DNA from: DYJE01 sp041660385
GTDB lineage: Bacteria > Desulfobacterota > Desulfobacteria > Desulfobacterales > Desulfolunaceae
NCBI GenBank assembly: GCA_041660385.1
Contig: JBAZWJ010000025.1
Coordinates: forward strand, 1-64,000
Reading direction: 5' to 3'
DNA: 64,000 bases
This document shows, in pieces, positions 16,144 to 24,490 of this stretch. Made by a program: the position numbers and the translations under genes. The notes beneath the pieces were generated by a model. The model had not been told where the DNA came from, ran no database searches, and saw only the letters and a program-made list of their open reading frames with translations. Positions within the stretch are counted from its first letter, which is position 1. Each line of letters starts with the position of its first letter.

Positions 16144-19128
16144 TCATAGTTGTGATAAAAAAAGTTCCAGACGATCCAGTTCAAGGGTTATTTTCGATAC
16201 ATGGCCGTCTGCCCCATCCAGATTTCCAGATTTCCCGGCTAATTCCAGTTCTGCTGCGACAGAGGAAAGAACCTGCATGGTCAAATTGGCCGAACCGCCT
16301 TTGATCTTGTGGGATTCAGCCCGGACAACCGCACTGTTGTTTTCAGATAAAGCAGCAGCAATTATTCCAACCTGCTCCCTGCAATGATTCAGGAAATAGT
16401 GGAGCGTGCTCACGAGAACATCTTTATCCCCCATAAATTCGGAAAGTGCTTGATCATAATCCAGGGGAATTTCAGGATCTTGTGGTGACGATTGCTTATC
16501 CTGGCTGCTTTCGGCTGGTGTGGATAGAAGCGAAGAATCGGAATAACCGGGGAGCCAGTTTGAAATCACTGTCAGAAGACTGGCTCTGGTCACGGGTTTT
16601 GTAATGAAATCATCCATCCCGGCTTCAAGACTGTTTTCCCGGTCCCGTGTGAGGGCGTTGGCTGTCATGGCCACAATGGGTGTACGTTCACCCTCTTTGC
16701 CGCCTTTTCCCTCGCTTTCGAGCTGACGGATGGCGCGGGTGGCTTCATAACCGTCCATCACAGGCATCTGGATATCCATAAAAATAAGGGCGTATGTTCC
16801 TACCAGGAATTTGTCCACAGCTTCTTTGCCGTTTTCAGCCACATCCACTTCAAAACCCGCCATGGTAATGAAGTTGACAGCCACCTGGCGGTTGGTGGGG
16901 TAATCTTCCACAAGAAGTATCCGTCCTTCGTCTTTTATGGTTTCTGCAATGTAATGGCGGGTTACAAGACAGGGTTTTTCGGATGAATTCAGCGTGCCCG
17001 ATCCCATAACGAGGCGGATGGCTTTCTTGAGAAGCACCGGATCAAGTGGGCCGCTTAAATATCCTTTGATTCCAATATCTTCACAGCGCCTGCCATCCCC
17101 GATATTGCCCACGCTTGTTGTAAGAATAATGGGCACATGGGCCAGATTTTCCATAGCCTTGATATCTGCTGCCAATGTGAACCCGTCCGTATCCGAAAGT
17201 AGGTAATCGATAAGAATGAGATTGAAATCTTCTGCGGCAGCCTCCTGTTTCAAGCGCGTGAGCGTCTCTTTGCCAGAAAAGGCTGCTTCGGTCTTGCAGC
17301 CCAGACCATCCAGAAGTTTGATATAAGGTAGAGGTTCATCTTCACCGCCGCCGACCACGAGGATCTGTATATGATCAATCTGTTGTGAAACAGAGCGTGC
17401 GACCATGTTTTTATGCTTTGCCAGAACAACTGTGAACGAAAAGGTACTCCCTTTTCCAATTTCACTCTCCACGCTCATATCACCACCCATCAGTTCAGCC
17501 AGCTGCTTGGAAATGGTGATGCCTAAACCTGTTCCGCCGTATTTGCGGGTTGTGGAGCCATCGACCTGGGTAAAGCTGTCGAAAATCTTGTCCTGTTTAT
17601 CTTTTTCGATGCCAATACCTGTGTCGGAAACGGAAAACTTGATGACACTATAATCTTCCATGTCTTCAACTAAGGCACAATAGATGAAAAGCCCGCCATC
17701 TTTTGTGAATTTAAGGGCGTTTCCGGCGAGGTTCATCAGAATCTGCCTGATTCTTCCGGGGTCCCCTTTCACATAGCGGGGGACATCGGGAGCAAGGTCA
17801 ACAATACAGGTCAGACCTTTTCTTTCGGCAAGAAACATAATGCTCTTACCCATATCAGCCATCAGAAGATGCAGGTCAAAGGGGAGATTTTCGATCTCCA
17901 CCTTGCGTGCTTCGATTTTTGAAAAATCAAGAATGTTGTTGATAATTCCCAGAAGAAAATGGGCTTCACGGGATATGGTTTCAAATATCTCCCGCTGTTT
18001 TTCATTCTGAATGGTGGGCATGGCGATTTCCGTCATGCCTATTACTCCGTTTAAAGGTGTCCTGATTTCATGACTCATATTGGCCAGAAATTCGCTTTTG
18101 GCCTTACTGGCTTCCACTGCGGCAATTCTTGCCTTTTCCGTTTCCTTATTGGCATCTATAAGTTCAAGAGTTCGTTGTTCCACCAGAGCTTCCACGCTGG
18201 CTGTCCGTCTTCGTTCGTCAATGGTTTTCATTTTCAGTACGAAAAGAACGAAAAAAACACCGAGTATTGCGGTAATCATAAAAGAGACAGAGACGTACCG
18301 GGCCGCTGTACGCCCTTTATCCATAATCTCCCGTATGAGCGACGCATGAATAAGAATGGCGGGGTGGTCGTAAATATCCGGTAGCATGCCGTAAGCATTC
18401 ATGAATTTGTCATTTTCGACCGAGACTACACACGATGAATTATTCAGCTTTTCAACTAAGACCTTGTCATTATTCGGAAGATTCCGGTCATTGATGACCT
18501 TGATTTTGAAATCCACACGTGTCTGATCCATCAGCGAAATGAGGGTTTTACTTGTCAAGAAGCGCCCCATGATGAAAGTTCCGGCCGCCGGGCCCTGGGT
18601 CCTACTGGTGAGTATCGGACGGATGGATAAAAGCATGGGCCCCTGATCGGTTAGGAGTATTCCGGTTTTTTCACTTTCAATTTGTTCAAGATCGATAAGC
18701 TGACATATCTTTTCAAGGGATTTCCCGGAAAAATCCCCGATGGAAATTTTTCCGCCTTTTGCTGTGTCACGGGCTTCTCCCCAAACCACTTTTCCATGGG
18801 GATTAAGGATGTATACAAGATTGATGCTGCTGTTATATTCAAGGGTATCCATCTGGAGGTTTGAATCAATGAATTCCTGGTTTCTGTCTTTCGCAAAGCG
18901 GTAGGTGTCATCCCACACAGCCCAGTCGCTTGCAAGTTTGTTCAAGTGGTGAACTTCCCGGTTGAAAGCGTCGATGCAGCGCGCCATGTTTTTATTGGCT
19001 TCAGCGAGCTCCAAGTCTCTGAAACTTTGAAGGATAACTTGGTTTTTCAGGTGATAGTGGATGAAACCATACAGCACGACCAGAAGAGTAAGAAAGAAGA
19101 TCCAGGACAGTTTTCGAAGCAAACTCAT
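16144..19128 (-). CDS. Hybrid sensor histidine kinase (CHASE4-HisKA-HATPase-REC-REC-Hpt)
   Basis: A 994-residue inner-membrane kinase. TM1 is at residues 8-26 and TM2 at about 275-300; between them is a CHASE4-like periplasmic sensor (LASDWAVWDDTYRF, with the ExxxWDD signature). A coiled coil leads to the dimerisation box with the phospho-His in FLANMSHEIRTPLNG (residue about 355), then a HATPase_c domain (NLAGNALKFT, DTGIGI, GTGLGI). The first receiver (about 590-710) has its acceptor Asp in LILIDYLLSD but starts with VVGGGEDE instead of the usual acidic pair, so it may be degenerate. The second receiver (LIFMDIQMPVMDG) looks intact. A C-terminal Hpt domain has its His in ESHKIKGGSANL (about 940). 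The phosphorelay probably ends on the HDOD regulator encoded 14 nt downstream. Confidence 0.92.
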   Translation of the reverse strand: MSLLRKLSWIFFLTLLVVLYGFIHYHLKNQVILQSFRDLELAEANKNMARCIDAFNREVHHLNKLASDWAVWDDTYRFAKDRNQEFIDSNLQMDTLEYNSSINLVYILNPHGKVVWGEARDTAKGGKISIGDFSGKSLEKICQLIDLEQIESEKTGILLTDQGPMLLSIRPILTSRTQGPAAGTFIMGRFLTSKTLISLMDQTRVDFKIKVINDRNLPNNDKVLVEKLNNSSCVVSVENDKFMNAYGMLPDIYDHPAILIHASLIREIMDKGRTAARYVSVSFMITAILGVFFVLFVLKMKTIDERRRTASVEALVEQRTLELIDANKETEKARIAAVEASKAKSEFLANMSHEIRTPLNGVIGMTEIAMPTIQNEKQREIFETISREAHFLLGIINNILDFSKIEARKVEIENLPFDLHLLMADMGKSIMFLAERKGLTCIVDLAPDVPRYVKGDPGRIRQILMNLAGNALKFTKDGGLFIYCALVEDMEDYSVIKFSVSDTGIGIEKDKQDKIFDSFTQVDGSTTRKYGGTGLGITISKQLAELMGGDMSVESEIGKGSTFSFTVVLAKHKNMVARSVSQQIDHIQILVVGGGEDEPLPYIKLLDGLGCKTEAAFSGKETLTRLKQEAAAEDFNLILIDYLLSDTDGFTLAADIKAMENLAHVPIILTTSVGNIGDGRRCEDIGIKGYLSGPLDPVLLKKAIRLVMGSGTLNSSEKPCLVTRHYIAETIKDEGRILLVEDYPTNRQVAVNFITMAGFEVDVAENGKEAVDKFLVGTYALIFMDIQMPVMDGYEATRAIRQLESEGKGGKEGERTPIVAMTANALTRDRENSLEAGMDDFITKPVTRASLLTVISNWLPGYSDSSLLSTPAESSQDKQSSPQDPEIPLDYDQALSEFMGDKDVLVSTLHYFLNHCREQVGIIAAALSENNSAVVRAESHKIKGGSANLTMQVLSSVAAELELAGKSGNLDGADGHVSKITLELDRLELFLSQL

Positions 19129-19442
19129 GGTTTCACCATGTTATTTTAATATGCTATAAGTTTTTGAATGGATTGGACAACTCAATGGACTTTTATTGGG
19201 TTCATCAAATAAGTGCGCACACAGCTTTAAATCATATAATTAGGTTTCGTAGATCAAAAGGCCGACATAAGGCCCTGTCCCTACAAAACATGTCACCCCG
19301 ATTGCAACATGAAATTAACATTTATGATTCATGTTGTTATTATCGGTTATAAACAGTAAAAATTGAGCTTTTTTTAAGGCGGAACATAACCCACATCTAT
19401 CTGAGTTCATAAACGGATTATGCATGGATCAAAGGCTGTTTT
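19129..19442. other. 314-bp intergenic region upstream of the hybrid kinase
   Basis: This must hold the minus-strand promoter for the kinase/HDOD operon, but no convincing -35/-10 pair was found. GGCCGACATAAGGCCCTGTCCCTAC (19260-19285) resembles a decayed member of the GTAGGGGC-type palindromes. No gene is seen. Confidence 0.4.
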
Positions 19443-20978
19443 CTAAACCTCCGTTTTTTCATCCTTCCCCACCGTCATCCTGCCCAGGTACTCCGGCAGT
19501 TCCACTCCGGCCATTTTCGCAACATCATGAAGAGGTGGAATACTTTTGATCAGGCCGGACAGGAAATTCGATGTGGCTGTTCCGTCTTTTGACCCACCTG
19601 CGGAATCCCAGACTGTCACTTTGTCGATCTTGATATTCCGGATCGCTTCCACCTGCATTTCCACGATTTTTTCTATTTTTTCCGTCATGAGAAGAGTTGC
19701 CACGGCCTTGGCGTCACCGTTGCAGCCCCTTACAAGTTCCAGGTAACCTGCGGCTTTACTTTCCAGAACTTTACGCAAACCCTCGGCTTCAGCCTGGTAT
19801 TTGAGAAGAATGGCATCGGCCTGGCCTTTGGCTTCCCTTCGGGTACGCTCTGCTTCAGCTTCGGCAGCAATCTCGATTTTCCGCTTTTCAATTTCCTGGC
19901 GAACCACTTCGTCAGCGTTCAATCGCTGCTCTTCAGCCAGATACTGGGCTTTCTGGATCTCCACTTCCGCTTCACGTTTGGCCACTTCTCCCAGTTTCAT
20001 GGCCTGAGCCTGTTTCACGGCAAGTTCGGCATTGGCTGCGGCGATATCGGCTTTAGCCTTGTTTTCTCCGTCAACGGCCTGAGCTTCCTGCTGTTGGACG
20101 AAAATTCGCCGATCCGCCTCGGCCGTTTTCTTACCTTTTTCTGACTGAGCCACGTTTTCAGCCACCTTGATTTCCTTGTCCCGGTTGGCTTCAGCTTCGC
20201 CGATGGTGGCCGCTGCTTCCTGCTGCTGCACGAAAACGCGTTGGTCCGCTTCGGCTTTTTTCTTACCTTTCTGGGATTCGGCCACGTTTTCAGCCACACG
20301 AATCTCTTTCACTTTGGTGGCTTCCGCCTCACCGATGGCCCCCAGTTTTTCCTGTTCCGCCACGTCCACCTTGGCCTGGTTGATGGCTTCGGCCGCCGCC
20401 TTTTTCCCGATAGAATCGATATATCCTGATTCGTCAGTGATATCGGTGATGTTCACGTTGATCAGATAAAGACCGATTTTATTCAGTTCCGGTGACACGT
20501 TCTTGCGGATCGATTCGAGAAAACTCTCTCTGTCCTGATTGATCTGCTCAATGGTAAGAGAAGCGACGGTCAACCTCAGTTGACCAAAAATGATTTCTTT
20601 CGCCATTTCCTCAATTTGTGGCGACGTCTGGTTCAAAAGGCGCTCTGCCGCTGCATTCATGATTTCCGGTTCGGTGCTTATTCCCACCGTAAACGTAGAC
20701 GGCACGTTAATTCGGATATTCTGAAGCGACAGGGCTTTCTGCAAAGGAATGCTGATGGTCATGGGTGTTAAGCTGATGTAGGCGTAATCCTGGATGAGAG
20801 GCCAGACCATGGTCCCGCCGCCATGGATACACCGGGCCGATTGCCCTTCACCCACTTTTCCGTAGAGAACCAGAATCTGGTCAGACGGGCAGCGCTTGTA
20901 GCGTGAGGCCAGAAAAACAATGGTGGACACGATGAGAAAAAGAAACGCCACAATGGGCAAAATCCAGAAATTGAACAT
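19443..20978 (-). CDS. Flotillin-like (SPFH/band 7) membrane scaffold protein
   Basis: A 511-residue protein: one N-terminal membrane helix (residues 4-25), an SPFH/PHB domain (about 30-200) and a long Ala/Glu/Lys-rich coiled coil (about 200-425) with the EA-type repeats of flotillins. A C-terminal flotillin tail follows (VWDSAGGSKDGTATSNFLSG). Within the coiled coil a segment of about 45 residues occurs twice (AENVAESQKGKKKAEAD...VQQQEA and AENVAQSEKGKKTAEAD...VQQQEA), an internal duplication. It would organise lipid microdomains at the inner membrane. The NfeD-like gene directly upstream on the same strand is its usual partner, as in B. subtilis YuaG/YuaF. Confidence 0.9.
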   Translation of the reverse strand: MFNFWILPIVAFLFLIVSTIVFLASRYKRCPSDQILVLYGKVGEGQSARCIHGGGTMVWPLIQDYAYISLTPMTISIPLQKALSLQNIRINVPSTFTVGISTEPEIMNAAAERLLNQTSPQIEEMAKEIIFGQLRLTVASLTIEQINQDRESFLESIRKNVSPELNKIGLYLINVNITDITDESGYIDSIGKKAAAEAINQAKVDVAEQEKLGAIGEAEATKVKEIRVAENVAESQKGKKKAEADQRVFVQQQEAAATIGEAEANRDKEIKVAENVAQSEKGKKTAEADRRIFVQQQEAQAVDGENKAKADIAAANAELAVKQAQAMKLGEVAKREAEVEIQKAQYLAEEQRLNADEVVRQEIEKRKIEIAAEAEAERTRREAKGQADAILLKYQAEAEGLRKVLESKAAGYLELVRGCNGDAKAVATLLMTEKIEKIVEMQVEAIRNIKIDKVTVWDSAGGSKDGTATSNFLSGLIKSIPPLHDVAKMAGVELPEYLGRMTVGKDEKTEV

Positions 20979-21008
20979 GGTGACTCCTTGGTTATTGATT
21001 TCCGTTAA

Positions 21009-21599
21009 TTATATACCGATCTTTTCAACCACAAGAATGGAATCGTTGACATGAACCACCTTTACAGGTGTCCCGGTATCCAGTTTTTCCCCGGTTTTTT
21101 CCATGGCATCGCATTCCCTCAACCGGCCTTTGAAGCGGAGATTTACACGGCCAATACCCTGAGCTGGAATGGTCAGGTATACTGTTCCCATGGCTCCCAC
21201 CGAATCTTTTGTATCAAGCGTTCCACTGGATTGGAGCTGGGCCGCGCTCTGGAAAATTTTCCCAACGATCCATACGGCGATGATGCCGCCTGCCGCCGCT
21301 CCCGGAACACAAAGAATAACGCCTACGCCGCTTTGGCGATAGAGGGCGATGCCGATAAGACCGAACATCATCAGAAAAGTTGAAAGACCGTGTATGGAGA
21401 GGAATTTGAATCCCAGATCCGAATCCGAGTGATGAACGTCCACCGAGTCGTGCCCGTCAATGTGAACACCTGCATCCCCGTGGTCACCAGCGCCTATGAA
21501 CTGGAGAAAAACCCGGATAACGATGAAAAATCCGCCGATTCCCGCACAAATCAGAAAAAACATCTCAAGACTGTTGAAGCTGCCGATCATCGATTTCAC
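21009..21599 (-). CDS. NfeD/YuaF-like membrane protein, flotillin partner
   Basis: A 196-residue protein from a GTG at 21599, chosen because GGGAG lies 7 nt before it; an in-frame GTG at 21626 has no good Shine-Dalgarno. It has an N-terminal membrane helix (about 11-32), a His/Asp-rich loop (GDHGDAGVHIDGHDSVDVHH, about 38-58), two further helices (about 65-110) and a C-terminal OB-fold (about 130-196) of the NfeD type (VGAMGTVYLTIPAQG...GTPVKVV). The His/Asp-rich loop could bind metal. NfeD and flotillin are usually co-transcribed and co-located at the membrane; here the flotillin gene begins 30 nt downstream. Confidence 0.85.
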   Translation of the reverse strand: MKSMIGSFNSLEMFFLICAGIGGFFIVIRVFLQFIGAGDHGDAGVHIDGHDSVDVHHSDSDLGFKFLSIHGLSTFLMMFGLIGIALYRQSGVGVILCVPGAAAGGIIAVWIVGKIFQSAAQLQSSGTLDTKDSVGAMGTVYLTIPAQGIGRVNLRFKGRLRECDAMEKTGEKLDTGTPVKVVHVNDSILVVEKIGI

Positions 21600-21872
21600 T
21601 GCGCGTCTCCCGTGGCTTGGGTTCACCCGCCGGCTTCCTGCTGACGGATATGGATGAGGAAAAAATTGAATGAAAAGAACATTACATAAAATGGACCCGC
21701 TGTACAGACCGGAGCGAAATTTTTCAATAATTTTTGATCAGCAGTTGAATGTTAACAAACTGGCACTTTATCTGCTGTCGTGCTGGCAAATATGTCTGCA
21801 TCATGATTGCATCAGGAGGCAGGGCACTCGCGTATCTTTTTTGAGAGTCAAAATTCCAAAAAGACTGAACCA

Positions 21873-21901
21873 TTGACACCCTCTGCTCCTTCACTTATAA
21901 T
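21873..21901 (+). promoter_or_regulatory. Consensus sigma-70 promoter upstream of the Cache protein/chemoreceptor genes
   Basis: TTGACA (21873-21878), exactly 17 bp, then TATAAT (21896-21901): a perfect consensus match. Transcription should start near 21908, giving a leader of about 140 nt before ATG 22050. In the same 450-bp gap, TGGCACTTTATCTGC (21761-21775) resembles a -24/-12 sigma-54 site with one mismatch but is less convincing. Nothing else is visible between 21600 and 22049. Confidence 0.75.
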
Positions 21902-22049
21902 GTTCGAAAAATTATTCATTATCACAATTTTCCCATTCGCTAAGCTATAATTCAGTTATCAAACAACCCAGTTGATTTTTGTACCGTGTTTTAGGCACAA
22001 GCAGAGAGCCATCCTTTATCAACATTTACATTTCGAAAGGAAGACAACC

Positions 22050-22511
22050 ATGAAAAAAGTACGTACCATCATGACTGCGACGCTCATTATATTTGGAATT
22101 CTTTGCACAGTGAATGCATTCGCGGCTGATGACGAAAAGAAAGCAGCGGTATCCATGGTCAACGAAGCTGTAAAAATGATGAAAACTGCTGGAAAAGCCA
22201 AAACACTGGCCGCGATCAGCGATCCCCAAGGAGCCTTCGTCAAAGGTGAAATCTATGTTTTCGCCTATGATTTTAATGGCGTGATCGTAGCGCACCCCAA
22301 AAACCCCAAGCTTATCGGTAAAAACATGCTGGAAGTCCCTGACGTGGATGGCAAGTTATTTCGTAAAGACATCGTCGCCATAGCGAAAAAGAAAGATCCC
22401 GGCTGGGTGGATTATAAATATAAAAACCCGGAATCAGGTAAAATCGAACATAAAACGACCTATGTAACAGGAGCCGAGGATATCGCTGTCTGTTGTGGCG
22501 TTTATAAGTAA
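22050..22511 (+). CDS. Periplasmic single-Cache domain protein
   Basis: A 153-residue protein with GAAAGGAAG before ATG 22050. Residues 1-27 are a signal peptide ending at NAFAAD. The mature part is a lone sCache_2-type domain with no membrane helix or output domain: KGEIYVFAYDFNGVIVAHP, NPKLIGKNM, then DPGWVDYKYKNPESGKIEHKTTYV. Such domains bind small organic ligands when built into chemoreceptors. Here it is free in the periplasm, with a Cache-less chemoreceptor encoded 94 nt downstream, so the pair may work as binding protein plus transducer. A paralogous pair lies at 61852-63786. Confidence 0.85.
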   Translation: MKKVRTIMTATLIIFGILCTVNAFAADDEKKAAVSMVNEAVKMMKTAGKAKTLAAISDPQGAFVKGEIYVFAYDFNGVIVAHPKNPKLIGKNMLEVPDVDGKLFRKDIVAIAKKKDPGWVDYKYKNPESGKIEHKTTYVTGAEDIAVCCGVYK

Positions 22512-22548
22512 TCCTGAAATGCAATCAATCAAACCTGCATATGCATTG

Positions 22549-22567
22549 GGCGGGTGAAATTCCCGCC
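22549..22567 (+). terminator. Hairpin between Cache gene and chemoreceptor gene
   Basis: GGCGGG, a 7-nt loop and CCCGCC without a T-run. It may partly reduce read-through so that the Cache protein is made in excess over the receptor, or protect the upstream mRNA. Termination itself is doubtful. Confidence 0.35.
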
Positions 22568-22604
22568 TTAAACCGTTGCCCGGCTACGATCAAGGATAAA
22601 AGGT

Positions 22605-24263
22605 ATGAATCATCAATGGTTTTCCAATATGAAGCTAACGAACAAAATGCTGCTTGTTCCGTTGGTGACCCTTGGTATATTTATATTTCTTGGAATATAC
22701 GGCCATCGGTATATTTCTCTTCAACACAGTCTTTTACTCGACCTCTCAGGCAAAATGGAGGGTGTGGAAAGAATTCTTGCGGAAAATGGAGAACTGCGAC
22801 TTATTCACGCAAATCTTTATAAAATTCTGAGTTGGTATAATACCGGTTATGATGAAAATCGAATCAACGATCTGGCGGAGAGCCAGAAAAAAAAACTGGA
22901 CGATCTGATCAAAAGAATTGATGAAAACGGTATTATTCAAAACAAGAAACTTGTTAAACATCTCAAGGATTATGGCAGCAATATGAAGAATGCCATGGAT
23001 ATGGCATCAACGGATCTGACCCTTGCAACTACCTTTGTAACCCCATGCGAAAAAGAGCTTCAATCAATCGATACAGCTCTTGCAGAAATTTTGTCAGAAA
23101 AAAAAGATCAAAATGCCCTATCCCTTAAAAATGCAACAATGACGTATCGCCGAATAGTGGTGACGGGTGTTTCCGCTCTTGGCTTATCAATTGTGATGAT
23201 TGCATTTTCGGGGTATTTTATTTCTCAAATCATAAGGAAATCCATAACAAAAACCATCAGCAACGTTGAGAGAATGGCGAGTGGCGATCTGACCGATAAA
23301 ATTGGGATCACCTCCAATGATGAATTGGGAAGAATCGCAAAGGCAGTGGATTCCATGAGGACAACCCTGGGATCTCTTGTTGTTGAACTTCATACCGGAG
23401 CTGAAACTGTGGTGGACGAGTCTGAAAAGCTTTCAAATATTTCTGCGATTCTTGTTGACGGCGTCAGTATTTTGAATTCAAAATCAATGAGCGTCGAAAA
23501 CTCCGTGTCTGCTACCATGGACTGGATTTCCGGTATTGAATCTGCGGCTACAGGGGTAAACACCGTCATAGAAAAACTTCATGATTCGGTCAATGAAATC
23601 AACTCCACCATAACAGTCATCGCAGGAAACAGTCAGCGAGTCTTCATTCTGACATCGAAAGACGCCACAGAAAAAATAAAGACTTCCTCAGGAATCATCA
23701 CTGATTTGAATGAGTCGATACAAAAAATTAATAAAATCACTGAAATCATTAAGGCCGTGTCAGAGCAGACAAATCTTCTTGCATTGAACGCCACCATCGA
23801 GGCGGTAAGAGCAGGTGAATACGGCAAAGGTTTCGGGGTCGTGGCTGAAGAAGTAAAGAATCTTGCAAGACAGACATCGGTGTCTGCCTCAGAAATCAGT
23901 TTGCAGATCAACGCTGTTTTAGCAAAAAGCACTGAAGCCGTAAGCTCCGTCTCGGAGTTGTCCGACTTCATGCGGACTATCAGCGAAATTACCCTCAATG
24001 TTTCGAGTACCATTGAAGAGCAAAAAAACGCCCTCAGTGATATTTCATCGAGCATTGCTTCCACAAGCCTTTCTTCACGTGAAATTGCCGGAAATGTGGC
24101 GAATTCACTTGAGCGATTAGGACAGATAAAAACCGATGTGGGTGTGATATTCAAAACATCGGATACCACATCCGATGCAGCATGCCAGATTAAAGAAGCA
24201 GTTTCCCGATTTGGAGTTGTCACGACAAAGCTCAAGAGTAATATTGATTTGTTCAAAATCTGA
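22605..24263 (+). CDS. Methyl-accepting chemotaxis protein
   Basis: A 552-residue protein. TM1 is at about 15-34 and TM2 at about 188-211. The roughly 150-residue periplasmic part between them is helical, like a four-helix-bundle sensor, not a Cache fold. A HAMP domain (about 212-265) and the cytoplasmic signalling coiled coil follow. The hairpin tip reads KAVSEQTNLLALNATIEAVRAG, with VR where AAR is usual, and VVAEEVKNLARQ follows it. No C-terminal CheR-tether pentapeptide is visible. It is likely co-transcribed with the soluble Cache protein upstream, from the consensus promoter at 21873. Confidence 0.9.
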   Translation: MNHQWFSNMKLTNKMLLVPLVTLGIFIFLGIYGHRYISLQHSLLLDLSGKMEGVERILAENGELRLIHANLYKILSWYNTGYDENRINDLAESQKKKLDDLIKRIDENGIIQNKKLVKHLKDYGSNMKNAMDMASTDLTLATTFVTPCEKELQSIDTALAEILSEKKDQNALSLKNATMTYRRIVVTGVSALGLSIVMIAFSGYFISQIIRKSITKTISNVERMASGDLTDKIGITSNDELGRIAKAVDSMRTTLGSLVVELHTGAETVVDESEKLSNISAILVDGVSILNSKSMSVENSVSATMDWISGIESAATGVNTVIEKLHDSVNEINSTITVIAGNSQRVFILTSKDATEKIKTSSGIITDLNESIQKINKITEIIKAVSEQTNLLALNATIEAVRAGEYGKGFGVVAEEVKNLARQTSVSASEISLQINAVLAKSTEAVSSVSELSDFMRTISEITLNVSSTIEEQKNALSDISSSIASTSLSSREIAGNVANSLERLGQIKTDVGVIFKTSDTTSDAACQIKEAVSRFGVVTTKLKSNIDLFKI

Positions 24264-24392
24264 TCAGAGTAACCATAAATCAAAGAACACCCTTCATCCT
24301 TTAAATGGCTGTGTTTATTGGTTATGATCTTATCCGAGACATCATTTCTTTTTTCATAATCACCCTAAGCAACCAAAAATGAAATCCGATGT

Positions 24393-24422
24393 TTGACACC
24401 TTGAAATGCAAGGGTATATACT
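24393..24422 (+). promoter_or_regulatory. Candidate sigma-70 promoter of the adenylate cyclase gene
   Basis: TTGACA (24393-24398) is followed by TATATA after 16 bp, or TATACT after 18 bp. It lies about 70 nt before ATG 24491 in the 227-bp gap after the chemoreceptor. Confidence 0.55.
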
Positions 24423-24490
24423 CCTGAAATCAATTCAGGTCCTCGGGCCGCCATTCATCTAAAATCACAATCACGGATAACGGTGTCATC

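Noticed and set aside
21761..21775. TGGCACTTTATCTGC as a sigma-54 promoter for the Cache-MCP genes.
   Set aside because: It has one mismatch in the -12 box, no activator gene next to it, and a perfect sigma-70 promoter lies closer to the gene.
21670..21876. 68-codon plus-strand frame in the NfeD-Cache gap.
   Set aside because: There is no ribosome site, its composition is random-looking, and it runs into the promoter region at 21873.
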